DNA from: Pseudomonadales bacterium
GTDB lineage: Bacteria; Pseudomonadota; Gammaproteobacteria; Pseudomonadales; Azotimanducaceae
Reading direction: 5' to 3'
Length of the DNA stretch: 64,000 nt
Assembly: GCA_041395945.1 (NCBI GenBank)
Contig: JAWKZN010000001.1
Location: 3,568,426-3,632,425 of the forward strand
The translations under genes and the position numbers were made by a program. Positions within the stretch are counted from its first letter, which is position 1. Each line of letters begins with the position of its first letter. This document shows positions 26,035 to 34,832 of the stretch, piece after piece. The notes beneath the pieces were generated by a model. That model had not been told where the DNA came from, made no database searches, and saw only the letters and a list, made by a program, of their open reading frames with translations.

Positions 26035-27144
26035 ATGCATTTTGGACTGAGCGAAGAACAGACGATGCTCCAGGACATGCTGCGCCGCTGCCTGGGGGAG
26101 CGTCTCGATCTGGAGACATTGAAGCGCACGGCCGGCCAGCCATGCGACCCGGATCTGTGGCGGGCGCTGGTGGAGCTCGGCGTCACCGGGGCGTTGATTC
26201 CGGAAGACCACGGCGGCTCCGGGCTCGGCATGCTGGAGGCGGAGGTGATTGCTGAATCCATGGGGCGGTCGGTGGCGCCCGCCCCCTATCTCGGCACCGC
26301 GGTGCTGGCGCCGCTGGCTTGGCAGCTCGCCGGCACACCTGAGCAGCGGGAGCGACATCTCGCACCGATTGCGAGCGGCGAACATCGCTACGGCGTCGGC
26401 CTCACCGAGGTCGCTGGAGCACCACGCCACTTCGGCAAGGTAACCCTCGAGGACAATCGCGCCTGGGGACGCTGCTACTTCGTGCTCGATGCGAGCGACG
26501 CCAGCCATTTTCTGCTGACCGCCAACGCAGATACGCTGGTAGTCATCGAGCGTGATGCGGAAGGCGTGTCGATCGAGATGCTGAACGACGTCGACCGTAC
26601 CCGCGGTTTTGCCGTCGTCGGCCTGGAGCGCACGCCGTTCGAGACCGTCGGCGAATCTGGAGGGGCGGCACAGGCCATCGACGCCCTCCTGGCCGCGGGG
26701 CGGCTGATGCTCGCAGCCGACACCTTTGGCGCCGCCGAGGCCATGCTGTTCCGGGCCCGGGATTACTCGATGGAACGCTTCCAATTCGACCGCCCCATCG
26801 GCTCGTTCCAGGGCGTCAAGCATCTCCTGGCTGACATGGTCACCGATCTCGAGCCGTGCCGCTCGCTGATCTGGTACGCCGCCCACGTCTTCGACGAACA
26901 GCCGGCGGAGCGGGTCCTGCACGCCTGTCACGCCAAATCCCTGGCCTCCGAGATCGGCAAGTTCATCGCCCGCTCCTCGATCGAGATTCACGGCGGGATG
27001 GGCTTCACCGAAGAGCTGGGCCTGCACCTCTGGTACAAGCGCATCGAAGCGAATCGCCAGCTGCTCGGGGGCCCCGAAACCGTCCGCCACGCCGCTGCCG
27101 TCGATCAGGGCTGGGTCCAGCCGCTGACCGCCACTGCCACTTGA
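26035..27144 (+). CDS. Acyl-CoA dehydrogenase, partner subunit 1
   Basis: A 369-residue acyl-CoA dehydrogenase starting MHFGLSEEQTMLQDMLRR, with GGAGG about 5 bases before the ATG. The N-terminal helical domain, a shortened middle beta-domain and the C-terminal SRSLIWYAAHVFDEQ...IHGGMGFTEELGLHLWYKR region are all present. It precedes a second acyl-CoA dehydrogenase gene by only ten bases. Paired genes of this type often encode an alpha2-beta2 enzyme that acts on bulky, sterol-like acyl-CoAs (ChsE1-ChsE2 pattern); this pairing is inferred. Confidence 0.88.
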   Translation: MHFGLSEEQTMLQDMLRRCLGERLDLETLKRTAGQPCDPDLWRALVELGVTGALIPEDHGGSGLGMLEAEVIAESMGRSVAPAPYLGTAVLAPLAWQLAGTPEQRERHLAPIASGEHRYGVGLTEVAGAPRHFGKVTLEDNRAWGRCYFVLDASDASHFLLTANADTLVVIERDAEGVSIEMLNDVDRTRGFAVVGLERTPFETVGESGGAAQAIDALLAAGRLMLAADTFGAAEAMLFRARDYSMERFQFDRPIGSFQGVKHLLADMVTDLEPCRSLIWYAAHVFDEQPAERVLHACHAKSLASEIGKFIARSSIEIHGGMGFTEELGLHLWYKRIEANRQLLGGPETVRHAAAVDQGWVQPLTATAT

Positions 27145-27154
27145 GGAGTCTTTC

Positions 27155-28405
27155 ATGGATCTGAGCTACGGCCCGGAGTACGACGAGTTTCGCGCTGAAG
27201 TTCGCGAGTTCTGCCGTAACCATCGTCCGGCGAAGCATCGCAGCCGCGGCATACCAGGCGTCACCGAGCGTCCGAACCCCGACGTGCTGGCCTGGCAGGC
27301 CAAGCTCATCGAGCACGGCTACGCCGCTCGCACCATCCCCAAGGAGCACGGCGGCTACGGCGCCAAGCCCGACATCATCGAGAGTCGCATCATTCAGGAG
27401 GAATTCCTGGCCGCCGGCCTGCCCCTCGGGCTCAGCAATCAGGGCATCTCGATGCTGGTGCCGACCCTGCTGGAAGTAGGTACCGCGGAACAATGCGCCG
27501 CCTACATCCGCCCGACCATCTATGGCGAGATGATCTGGTGTCAGGGTTATTCCGAGCCTGGCGCCGGCAGTGACCTCGCCAGCCTGCGCACCCGAGCGGA
27601 GCTCGATGGCGACGACTGGGTCATCAACGGCCAGAAGATCTGGACCAGTTCCGCCCACGTCGCCGATATGTGCTTCATCCTCGTGCGCACGGAACCGGAA
27701 GCGCCGAAGCACCACGGTATCAGCTATCTGCTGATGCCCATGGACCGGCCCGGCATCGACATCCGTCCGCTCGTCACCATGACCGGAGACGCGACGTTCA
27801 ACGAGGTGTTCCTCAACGACGTGCGCATCCCGGCAAAGAACATCGTCGGTGCCCGCGGCCAGGGCTGGCACGTGGCCAACGTGACGCTCAAGTACGAGCG
27901 CGGCATGCTCGGCAGCGCCGATCAGGGCCAGAGCGGCATCAAAGGCCTGGTGGAGCTGCTCCAGGAGGAAACTGTCGGCTCGGGCAGGGCCATGGACCTC
28001 GACCACTACCGCGACCGGCTGCTCAGGCTTCAGGGGCGTACGCTGGCCAACAAGTACCACGGGATGCGGCTGCTGTCGCAATCGATCAACGGCGAGCAGA
28101 CCGGCACGGAGGGTTTGATCACCAAGCTCTCGGCAACCGAGCTCGCGTACGACATCTATTCCCTGGGCGTGGACGTGCTCGGCGAGACCGGCACGCTCTA
28201 CAACGGCAGCCCCTACCAGGCCGAGCGGGATTGGCAGAAAAGCCTGCTCGGCTGCTTTACGGGCATCATCGGCGGTGGCTCCGCAAACATCCAACGCAAC
28301 ATCATCGCCGAACGTGGTCTGGGGCTGCCGCGTGAGCCGCAAGTGCGGTTCGACAACGGTCGCTGGGAGATGATGCCGTCCGCGAGCAACAAGGGAGGTA
28401 ACTGA
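27155..28405 (+). CDS. Acyl-CoA dehydrogenase, partner subunit 2
   Basis: A 416-residue acyl-CoA dehydrogenase of the long FadE-type. The middle domain has CQGYSEPGAGSDLASLRTRAELDGDDWVINGQKIWTSSA, which contacts FAD and substrate. The C-terminus has GGSANIQRNIIAERGLGLPR. It follows the smaller dehydrogenase at 26035-27144, and the next gene starts on its last stop base (TGATGG). It introduces a 2,3-double bond into the acyl-CoA; the MaoC hydratase next door would act on that product. Confidence 0.92.
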   Translation: MDLSYGPEYDEFRAEVREFCRNHRPAKHRSRGIPGVTERPNPDVLAWQAKLIEHGYAARTIPKEHGGYGAKPDIIESRIIQEEFLAAGLPLGLSNQGISMLVPTLLEVGTAEQCAAYIRPTIYGEMIWCQGYSEPGAGSDLASLRTRAELDGDDWVINGQKIWTSSAHVADMCFILVRTEPEAPKHHGISYLLMPMDRPGIDIRPLVTMTGDATFNEVFLNDVRIPAKNIVGARGQGWHVANVTLKYERGMLGSADQGQSGIKGLVELLQEETVGSGRAMDLDHYRDRLLRLQGRTLANKYHGMRLLSQSINGEQTGTEGLITKLSATELAYDIYSLGVDVLGETGTLYNGSPYQAERDWQKSLLGCFTGIIGGGSANIQRNIIAERGLGLPREPQVRFDNGRWEMMPSASNKGGN

Positions 28406-29253
28406 TGGCCGCAAAAGCGCTGTCGCCTGACATGGTGGGGACCGAGTTCGAGCCCACCACGGTAAGCTGGAACGAAAAAGACGTGATGCTCTACGCCCTG
28501 GGAGTCGGCGCACGGCCGAGCAGAGATCTCGATTTCATCTACGAAGGGCGGGGGCCCAAGGTGCTGCCGACTTTCGCCGTCATTCCCGGGATGCGGGCCA
28601 TGGGCAGCATCAACAAGGTGGTGGAGCTCCCCATCGCGCGGATGCTGCACGGAGAGCAAGGCATCACGTTGCACCGGCCGCTTCCGCCAAGCGGCGAGCT
28701 GACCATGACCAGCCGAATCTCGGAGATCTGGGACAAAGGCAAGGCGGCCGTCATCGGCGTCACCGCCGATTTCAGCGACGCCGACGGCATCGTATTCTCG
28801 ACACACTCCACGCTGTTCTGGATCGGCGGCGGCGGGTTCGGCGGCCAATCCGGGCCCAGCACCCGCGACCTCAATCAGCCGCCGGACCGTGCCCCCGATC
28901 ACGAGGTACGGGACGTGACGAGGGAGGAACAGGGTGCAATCTATCGTCTGAGCGGCGATCGGGTCGCGCTGCACATCGATCCCGAGTTTGCGGGGAAGGC
29001 GGGCTACGACAAGCCGTTCATGCACGGACTGTGCACTTACGGCTTCGTCGGCCGCGCCGTGCTGCACGAGTTGTGTGGCAACGACCCCGCGAACTTCGTG
29101 AGTCTCGAGGGGCGATTCTCCGAGCGCGTGGAGTTCGAAGACGAGATCATCACCCGCATATGGGTCGAGGAACCGGGCAGCGCCGTCGTGCAGGCCGTGA
29201 CCCAGGACGGCAAAGTCGCGCTGTCCCAGGCTCGGGCCCGGTATCGCGCGTGA
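28405..29253 (+). CDS. MaoC double-hotdog enoyl-CoA hydratase (hydratase 2 type)
   Basis: A 282-residue two-hotdog hydratase related to the hydratase 2 part of peroxisomal multifunctional enzyme 2. The N-terminal half starts VSWNEKDVMLYALGVGA. The catalytic hydratase 2 motif is clear in the second half: YRLSGDRVALHIDPEFA, then KPFMHGLCTYG, with the Asp-His pair. It adds water to a trans-2-enoyl-CoA to give the (R)-3-hydroxyacyl-CoA. Its start overlaps the dehydrogenase stop, and its own stop overlaps the thioesterase start (GTGA). Confidence 0.92.
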   Translation: MAAKALSPDMVGTEFEPTTVSWNEKDVMLYALGVGARPSRDLDFIYEGRGPKVLPTFAVIPGMRAMGSINKVVELPIARMLHGEQGITLHRPLPPSGELTMTSRISEIWDKGKAAVIGVTADFSDADGIVFSTHSTLFWIGGGGFGGQSGPSTRDLNQPPDRAPDHEVRDVTREEQGAIYRLSGDRVALHIDPEFAGKAGYDKPFMHGLCTYGFVGRAVLHELCGNDPANFVSLEGRFSERVEFEDEIITRIWVEEPGSAVVQAVTQDGKVALSQARARYRA

Positions 29254-30053
29254 GCACGTTCGCCAACCTGTTCCAGGCCCGCCGACAGAATGGATCCTGG
29301 ACCTTCGAGCTCGAAGCACGGTTCAACGGCGCCTTCGGTGGCACCAACGGCGGCGTTGCGGCGGCGGTCTCGCTACACGCCGCCCGCGGCGAACGGCACG
29401 GACTGGTGCCTGCAGCCATCGATTGTCATTTTCTGAAGGGCTGCCGGCCCGGCACGGCAACCGTGACCACACGGCCGCTGAGCGAAGGCCGTACGCTGAC
29501 CGTGATCGCTACCGAGACGCGCGACCACACGGGATCGCTCTGCACCACGGCGCTGGTGACTCTGGTGAATGCCGACCGGCTCGAGCAGGCTCTCAGGGTT
29601 CTACCGACGATCTGCGTACCCGCCGACCACTCCGCGGAGCCGCTGCCATGGCGACAGCCGGCAGGCCACCCAATCCCGTTGATCGACACCTTCGCACCCG
29701 AAATCGTCGCCAGTTCCGGCGACAGCACGACGACCCGCATCCGTCTGGGGTTCGATGTCCGGGGAGCGACCGCCGAGGCGGTGTGCATCGCCGCCGACAT
29801 CTCGGTCGGGCCGCCGGTGGGCCGGGCAGTGAGCGGGCGTGCGTCGTTGCCGAATCCGAACCTGGCCCTGCGCTTCTCCGGCGCCAGCTATGCAGGATCG
29901 CATCTGCAGAGTTACTGCCGGCTCGCCCAGATCGAGGCTGGCCTCGCGTGCACCGAGATCCGGGTAGGCAGCGACGAGATGCTGCTCGGCACCGGCACCT
30001 CCATGACCACGTGCCTGCCGCTGCCCGGATCCAGCGGCCGAGGCGGCGGATAG
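29250..30053 (+). CDS. Acyl-CoA thioesterase, TesB-like tandem hotdog
   Basis: A 267-residue double-hotdog thioesterase. The N-terminal hotdog carries FGGTNGGVAAAVSLHAAR (about residues 30-47), and the C-terminal half ends near EIRVGSDEMLLGTGTSMTTCLP. It starts with a GTG overlapping the MaoC stop. It probably hydrolyses a pathway acyl-CoA to free CoA when flux stalls. The next gene starts two bases after its stop. Confidence 0.82.
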   Translation: MSTFANLFQARRQNGSWTFELEARFNGAFGGTNGGVAAAVSLHAARGERHGLVPAAIDCHFLKGCRPGTATVTTRPLSEGRTLTVIATETRDHTGSLCTTALVTLVNADRLEQALRVLPTICVPADHSAEPLPWRQPAGHPIPLIDTFAPEIVASSGDSTTTRIRLGFDVRGATAEAVCIAADISVGPPVGRAVSGRASLPNPNLALRFSGASYAGSHLQSYCRLAQIEAGLACTEIRVGSDEMLLGTGTSMTTCLPLPGSSGRGGG

Positions 30054-30055
30054 AC

Positions 30056-31225
30056 GTGGCCGGACCGCTCGCAGGCGTGCGCATCGTCGAGATGGCCGGC
30101 ATCGGCCCCGGGCCGATGTGCGCAATGCTGCTCGCCGACCTTGGCGCCGAAGTCGTCCGTGTCGACCGCGTGGCGCCCGCCGATCTCGGCCTGCCGCGGG
30201 AGCCGGCGGCGGATCCCCTGCTGCGCGGCCGCCGCTCGGTTGCCGTGGACCTCAAGCAGCCAGAAGGGGTGAGCACGGTCATGGCGCTGGTGAGCCGGGC
30301 GGATGCCTTGATCGAGGGCTTCCGCCCGGGGGTGATGGAGCGGCTCGGCCTGGGGCCGCAGGCCTGCCTCGCCGAGAATCCCCGTCTGATTTACGGTCGC
30401 ATGACGGGCTGGGGGCAGGACGGCCCTCTTGCCCAGGCGGCCGGGCACGACATCAACTACATCGCGCTGGTGGGCGCCCTGGATGCCATCGGCCGCGAAG
30501 GCGAGCCGCCCGTTCATCCCCTGAACCTGGTCGGCGACTTCGGGGGCGGTGCGCTCTATCTGGCCATGGGCGTGCTCGCCGGCCTCATCGAAGCCGGCCG
30601 CTCCGGTCAGGGTCAGGTGATCGACTGCGCGATGACAGACGGCGCCGCGTCCCTGATGACGCTCTTCTACGGTATGAAGCACGCCGGGCGCTGGCGCGAG
30701 CGCCGCGGCACCAATGCCATCGATGGCGGCTCGCACTTCTACAACGTCTATGAGACCCGCGACGGCAGGTACGTCTCCGTGGGCGCGATCGAGCCGAAGT
30801 TCTACGCCGAGCTGCTCGACAAGCTGGGGCTCGACGCCGCGGACCTGCCCCCTCAACACGACCGCACTGCCTGGCCGGAAATGAAGGCGCGGTTCGCCGC
30901 CGTTTTCTGCACCCGGACCCGGGACGAGTGGTGCGAGTTGCTCGAGGGCAGCGATACCTGCTTTGCGCCGGTGCTGAATCTCTCGGAGAGCCTCGAGCAC
31001 GCGCACAACCGGGCACGACACACGTTCGTGTCCCCGGGCGGCGTGCCGCAACCGGCGCCGGCGCCCCGCTTCAGCCGCACGCCCTGCGAGCTCACCCGGC
31101 CGCCCGCCGCGTCCGGCGGGGACTCCCGCACGGTGCTGCTCGACTGGGGGTTCGATGCCGATCGCGTGCGGCGCCTCGAAGAGGCGGGGGTGATTCGCCA
31201 GGCCCCCGAACCGCCACCGGACTGA
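30056..31225 (+). CDS. Class III CoA-transferase family, alpha-methylacyl-CoA racemase-like
   Basis: A 389-residue CaiB/BaiF-family protein. It opens LAGVRIVEMAGIGPGPMCAMLLADLGAEVVRVDR, a match to alpha-methylacyl-CoA racemases, and keeps GHDINYIALVGALDAIG and LNLVGDFGGGALYLAMGVLAGL, which form the CoA site and hold the catalytic Asp. Racemases of this type epimerise 2-methyl-branched acyl-CoAs before dehydrogenation, as in bile-acid and sterol side chains. It starts with GTG at 30056. This gene is the best hint that the operon handles methyl-branched chains. Confidence 0.9.
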   Translation: MAGPLAGVRIVEMAGIGPGPMCAMLLADLGAEVVRVDRVAPADLGLPREPAADPLLRGRRSVAVDLKQPEGVSTVMALVSRADALIEGFRPGVMERLGLGPQACLAENPRLIYGRMTGWGQDGPLAQAAGHDINYIALVGALDAIGREGEPPVHPLNLVGDFGGGALYLAMGVLAGLIEAGRSGQGQVIDCAMTDGAASLMTLFYGMKHAGRWRERRGTNAIDGGSHFYNVYETRDGRYVSVGAIEPKFYAELLDKLGLDAADLPPQHDRTAWPEMKARFAAVFCTRTRDEWCELLEGSDTCFAPVLNLSESLEHAHNRARHTFVSPGGVPQPAPAPRFSRTPCELTRPPAASGGDSRTVLLDWGFDADRVRRLEEAGVIRQAPEPPPD

Positions 31226-31236
31226 GGAGACGATTC

Positions 31237-32046
31237 ATGCGCAAGCTCGGCCCCTACCCACTGCTGGACGTGACCCTGGACCACGACCACGTCGCCACCG
31301 TCGAGCTGCGGAACGGCGACCACAACCATTTCAACATGGACATGCTCACCGGCCTAGCGGACGCTTTCGAGGCGCTGGACGAGGAGCCGGAGTGCCGGTC
31401 GATCGTGCTCGCTGCCGCCGGGCGGGCCTTTTGTGCCGGCGCCGATTTTCAGGGCGGACGCCAGGGGGCCCAGCCGGCAGGATTGCGCAGCTCGCGCGGC
31501 GACGGCGTCGACGGACACCTCTACGCGCAGGCGGTCCGACTGTTCGGCAATCGCAAACCCATCGTCGGAGCCATCCACGGTGCCGCCGTCGGCGGCGGGC
31601 TCGGGCTCGCCCTGGTGCCCGACTTCCGCGTCGGCTGTCCCGAGTCACGCTTCAGTGCCAACTTCACGCTGCTCGGCATCCATCCCGGGTTCGGCCTGAG
31701 CTATACGCTGCCCCGCCTGATCGGCGTGCAGGCCGCGTGCGACATGTTTTATACCGGCCGCCGGGTGAAAGGTGATGAAGCGCTGGCGCTCGGGCTGCTG
31801 GACCGGCTGGTCAGCCGGGACCACGTTCGCGAGGCCGCGCGGCAGAAGGCGCTGCAGATTGCCGCGGCAGCGCCGCTTGCCGTGGTCTCGGTGCGGCAGA
31901 CCCTGCGCGGGCATCTCGCCGACGAGGTGCGGCAGGCCACGGCGCACGAGCTCGAGGAGCAGAACTGGCTGCTCAAGACGGCGGACGCGCGCGAAGGCGT
32001 GCGCGCCGTGGCCGAGCGCAGAACCGGGAGGTTCATCGGACAATGA
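31237..32046 (+). CDS. Enoyl-CoA hydratase/isomerase (crotonase fold)
   Basis: A 269-residue crotonase. The oxyanion-hole segments are AGRAFCAGADFQGG (about residues 65-78) and GAAVGGGLGLALVPDFRV (about 113-130). Catalytic acidic residues lie in the following helix region (LLGIHPGFGLSYTLPRLIG). GAGGAG precedes the ATG by about 7 bases. The stop overlaps the thiolase-like start (ATGA). It may hydrate an enoyl-CoA or isomerise a double bond; a hydrolytic role is also possible in this fold. Confidence 0.9.
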   Translation: MRKLGPYPLLDVTLDHDHVATVELRNGDHNHFNMDMLTGLADAFEALDEEPECRSIVLAAAGRAFCAGADFQGGRQGAQPAGLRSSRGDGVDGHLYAQAVRLFGNRKPIVGAIHGAAVGGGLGLALVPDFRVGCPESRFSANFTLLGIHPGFGLSYTLPRLIGVQAACDMFYTGRRVKGDEALALGLLDRLVSRDHVREAARQKALQIAAAAPLAVVSVRQTLRGHLADEVRQATAHELEEQNWLLKTADAREGVRAVAERRTGRFIGQ

Positions 32047-33143
32047 CGACGTCAGCCGCCGGGGAGCGGACCCTGCGAGGCCGCGCCGCCATTGCCGGCG
32101 TGGGCGAAACCAACTACTACAAGCGGGGCGCCGCCGAGGATCCGGAATTCGTGCTGGCACTGAAGGCGATTCTGACCGCGGCGCAGGACGCCGGCATCGA
32201 TCCGCGCGAGATCGACGGCTTTGCCTCCTACAGCAACGATCGTAACGACCCCTCCCGGCTCGCCGTCGCCACCGGCATGGCTCGCTGCGTGGTGGTGTTC
32301 CGCGCCCTGGCCCAGGGCCAGTTCGCCCGCTTCGGCCAGGGGCCCAGGCTTCCGGGCGTCTCGGGCGAGCCCGCCTATACGATGCCCTACGGGCTGATGT
32401 CGCCGGCGCAGATGTTCTCCATGCGTTGCATGCGCCACCTGCACGAGACCGGCGTGAGTCGCGACACCTACAAGGCGGTATCCCTGGCCGCCTATCACCA
32501 TGCCCAGAACAATCCCCGGGCGGTCATGCATGGCCAGCTCCTGTTCCCTGAGGCCTACGACGAGGCGCGGTGGATCGTCGAGCCTCATCGCCTCTACGAC
32601 TGCTGCATGGAAAACGATGGCGCGGCGGCGCTCATCGTGGTGCCCGCCGAACGTGCCCGTGACCTGCCGAACACGCCGGTGTACCTGCTGGGCGCCACCA
32701 CCGGGTCCGAGCACCGCGCCGGTGCCCCATGCCACAACGCGCCGTTGTACGCGACCGCCTGCTTCACCACGCTGGCGCCGCGGCTCTATGAGATGGCCGA
32801 GGTGACGCCCGGGGACGTCGACGTGCTGCAGAGCTACGAGAACTTCACCGGCGGCGTGGTGATGTCCATCATCGAGCACGGCTTCTGTACGCCCGAGCAG
32901 GCAAACGAGGTGCTCACGTTCGAGAACCTGATTGCGCCCGCCGGCCGGCTGCCCCTCAATACCAGCGGCGGCAACCTGGCCGAGTGCTATATGCATGGCC
33001 TCGAACTCGTCATCGAGGCCGTGCGGCAGATCCGTGGAGATTCCCCGAACCCGGTATCCGGCGCCCGGGTCTCCATGGTTACCTCGGGACCCATGGTCAC
33101 CCCGGCGAGCAACGCCATCTTCGGCAGCGAGGAGGTGCTGTGA
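32043..33143 (+). CDS. Thiolase-like protein 2 with an apparent internal deletion
   Basis: A 366-residue SCP2-type thiolase-like protein starting RAAIAGVGETNYYKRG. The C-terminal half is complete, with PLNTSGGNLAECYMHGLELVIEAVRQIRG. Near residue 77 the sequence passes directly from NDRNDPSRLA to VATGMARCVVVFRALAQGQ. In relatives, about 35-45 residues that include the Gly-rich or Cys loop stand between these two blocks, so an in-frame deletion is likely (nucleotides about 32262-32274). The protein may be catalytically altered or inactive. It is followed by its DUF35 partner with GTGA overlap. Confidence 0.82.
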   Translation: MTTSAAGERTLRGRAAIAGVGETNYYKRGAAEDPEFVLALKAILTAAQDAGIDPREIDGFASYSNDRNDPSRLAVATGMARCVVVFRALAQGQFARFGQGPRLPGVSGEPAYTMPYGLMSPAQMFSMRCMRHLHETGVSRDTYKAVSLAAYHHAQNNPRAVMHGQLLFPEAYDEARWIVEPHRLYDCCMENDGAAALIVVPAERARDLPNTPVYLLGATTGSEHRAGAPCHNAPLYATACFTTLAPRLYEMAEVTPGDVDVLQSYENFTGGVVMSIIEHGFCTPEQANEVLTFENLIAPAGRLPLNTSGGNLAECYMHGLELVIEAVRQIRGDSPNPVSGARVSMVTSGPMVTPASNAIFGSEEVL

Positions 33144-33589
33144 ACGCCGCAGCGAATCATCTGCCCGCGGGCCTGCCCGCGCCGCGTCCGGCCCGCGACG
33201 GTCTGGATACGCCCTACTACGAAGGACTGCTGAGCGGCAAGCTGCTGATCCAGCGCTGCACTGCCTGCCGCGGCTGGCAGTGGGGGCCGGAGTGGATCTG
33301 CCACCGCTGCCTGTCCTTCGACCTGGACTGGGCCGAAACCGAAGCGGCCGGGCGCATCTTCAGCTGGGAGCGGGTCTGGCATCCGGTGCATCCGGCGCTC
33401 GCGCAGCACGGGCCGTATCTGGTGGTGCTCGTAGAACTGCCTCAGGCGGACCACGTCCGGCTCGTCGGCAATCTGCTGGGCGACCCCCACCAGCCGGTGC
33501 CCATCGGCGGCGCCGTCGAAGGCGTTTTCGAGCATCGCCCTGACGGAGAGCCGCCGTACACACTGCTGCAATGGCAGCTCACAGGTTAG
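33140..33589 (+). CDS. DUF35 zinc-ribbon/OB-fold protein, thiolase partner 2
   Basis: A 149-residue DUF35 protein. The zinc ribbon has CTAC and CHRC (about residues 43-61), followed by the OB-fold GRIFSWERVWHPVHPAL. It starts with a GTG that overlaps the thiolase-like stop, the same arrangement as the pair at 2578-4147. It is longer than the first copy by an N-terminal extension rich in Pro and Ala. An amidohydrolase follows after 34 bases, again as in the first operon. Confidence 0.88.
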   Translation: MNAAANHLPAGLPAPRPARDGLDTPYYEGLLSGKLLIQRCTACRGWQWGPEWICHRCLSFDLDWAETEAAGRIFSWERVWHPVHPALAQHGPYLVVLVELPQADHVRLVGNLLGDPHQPVPIGGAVEGVFEHRPDGEPPYTLLQWQLTG

Positions 33590-33623
33590 CCAACCTGTAC
33601 TTCCCGAATTCAGGAGGATAGAC

Positions 33624-34823
33624 ATGGAAGCGAGAAAGATCGAAGTCAACGAACCGAACCGCTGGCGCCTCGACACGCCGGGTGCCGAAGGCTGGCCCCG
33701 AACTGCGCGGCCCACGGAACCGGACAAGCTGTTCGTGGTCTCCGCCGACGGCCACGTCAACGAGCCGTCCAACCTGTTCTACGACCGCATGCCCGAGCGC
33801 TTCAAGAGCCGCCTGCCACGGGTGGAAACCGACGAGAAGGCCGGCAAGTGGATGGTCTCCGAGGGGTCTCGCCCGACCAAGCTGCGCGAGAGCATGTTCG
33901 AAGGTGAAGACCTGGCGCGCAGCCAGGCGGGCCGAGACCCGCAGGAGCGGCTGGCCGACCTCGCCATCGACGGGGTCGACGCGGAGATTCTATTCCCCAA
34001 CAAAGGCCTCATGATGTGGGCCACCCGCGACGCCGAGTTCGCCCAGACCATGTGCCGAGTCTGGAACGAGTGGGCCTGGGAGACCTTTGCCGACTACAAC
34101 GACCGGCTCTCACCCATGGCGTGCGTGGCAACCGCCGACATCGAAGGCTCAATGCGGGAAATCGGCCGATGTGCGAAGCTCGGATTTCGCGGCCTCTGCC
34201 TGCCCTGCAAGCCCATCTTCGGCCCCCACGATCACGACCACCTGAACTACAACCTGCCGGAGTTCGAACCGCTCTGGGAACTGATCGAAGACGTCGATCT
34301 GCCGATCACGTTTCACGTGTCCACCGGCCGCGACCCCCGGGCGTCGAAAGGGCACGGCGGTGCAGTCATCAACTACGTGTCACACTCGCTGTCGCCGACC
34401 ATCGAGCCGCTGGCCAACCTGTGCGCGTCCGGCGTGCTCGAACGGCACCCGAAGCTGCGGTTCGCCACCATCGAAGCCGGCATCGGCTGGGTGGCATGGG
34501 CGCTCGAAGCCATGGACGAGGCCTACCGCAAGCATCACATGTGGGCGCGTCCGAAGCTCCAGGCGCTGCCGTCGGAGTACTACCGCCGCCACGGTTTCTC
34601 GAGCTTCCAGGAAGATCCCGTGGGGCTCGCGCTGGCGGAGCCGTTCGATCTGGTGGATAACTTCATGTGGGCCAACGACTATCCTCACCACGAGGGTACC
34701 TGGCCGCATTCCCCCGAGGCCATCGAGCGGACCATGAAGGCGCTAGAGCCCGAGTCGCGGGAGAAGATCCTCGGCGGCAACGCGGCGCGGCTGTTCGGGT
34801 TCCGGCCCCACACGGCCGGTTGA
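33624..34823 (+). CDS. Amidohydrolase-2 family protein
   Basis: A 399-residue metal-dependent TIM-barrel protein. The sites are VVSADGHVNEPSNLFYDRMP near residue 40, ITFHVSTGRD mid-protein, ATIEAGIGWVAWALEAMDEA and the C-terminal WANDYPHHEGTWPHS, which holds the catalytic Asp. An AGGAGG Shine-Dalgarno sequence is about 6 bases upstream. It is more distant from the two close paralogues at 5532 and 24872. Its place directly after a thiolase-like/DUF35 pair repeats the gene order of 2578-5535. Confidence 0.86.
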   Translation: MEARKIEVNEPNRWRLDTPGAEGWPRTARPTEPDKLFVVSADGHVNEPSNLFYDRMPERFKSRLPRVETDEKAGKWMVSEGSRPTKLRESMFEGEDLARSQAGRDPQERLADLAIDGVDAEILFPNKGLMMWATRDAEFAQTMCRVWNEWAWETFADYNDRLSPMACVATADIEGSMREIGRCAKLGFRGLCLPCKPIFGPHDHDHLNYNLPEFEPLWELIEDVDLPITFHVSTGRDPRASKGHGGAVINYVSHSLSPTIEPLANLCASGVLERHPKLRFATIEAGIGWVAWALEAMDEAYRKHHMWARPKLQALPSEYYRRHGFSSFQEDPVGLALAEPFDLVDNFMWANDYPHHEGTWPHSPEAIERTMKALEPESREKILGGNAARLFGFRPHTAG

Positions 34824-34832
34824 GAAGGGGTC

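Noticed and set aside
27005..28513. 502-codon open frame on the minus strand
   Set aside because: Antisense to the acyl-CoA dehydrogenase at 27155; the plus-strand protein has clear family motifs.
29912..31051. 379-codon open frame on the minus strand
   Set aside because: Shadow of the CoA-transferase/racemase gene, which has strong motifs in the plus frame.
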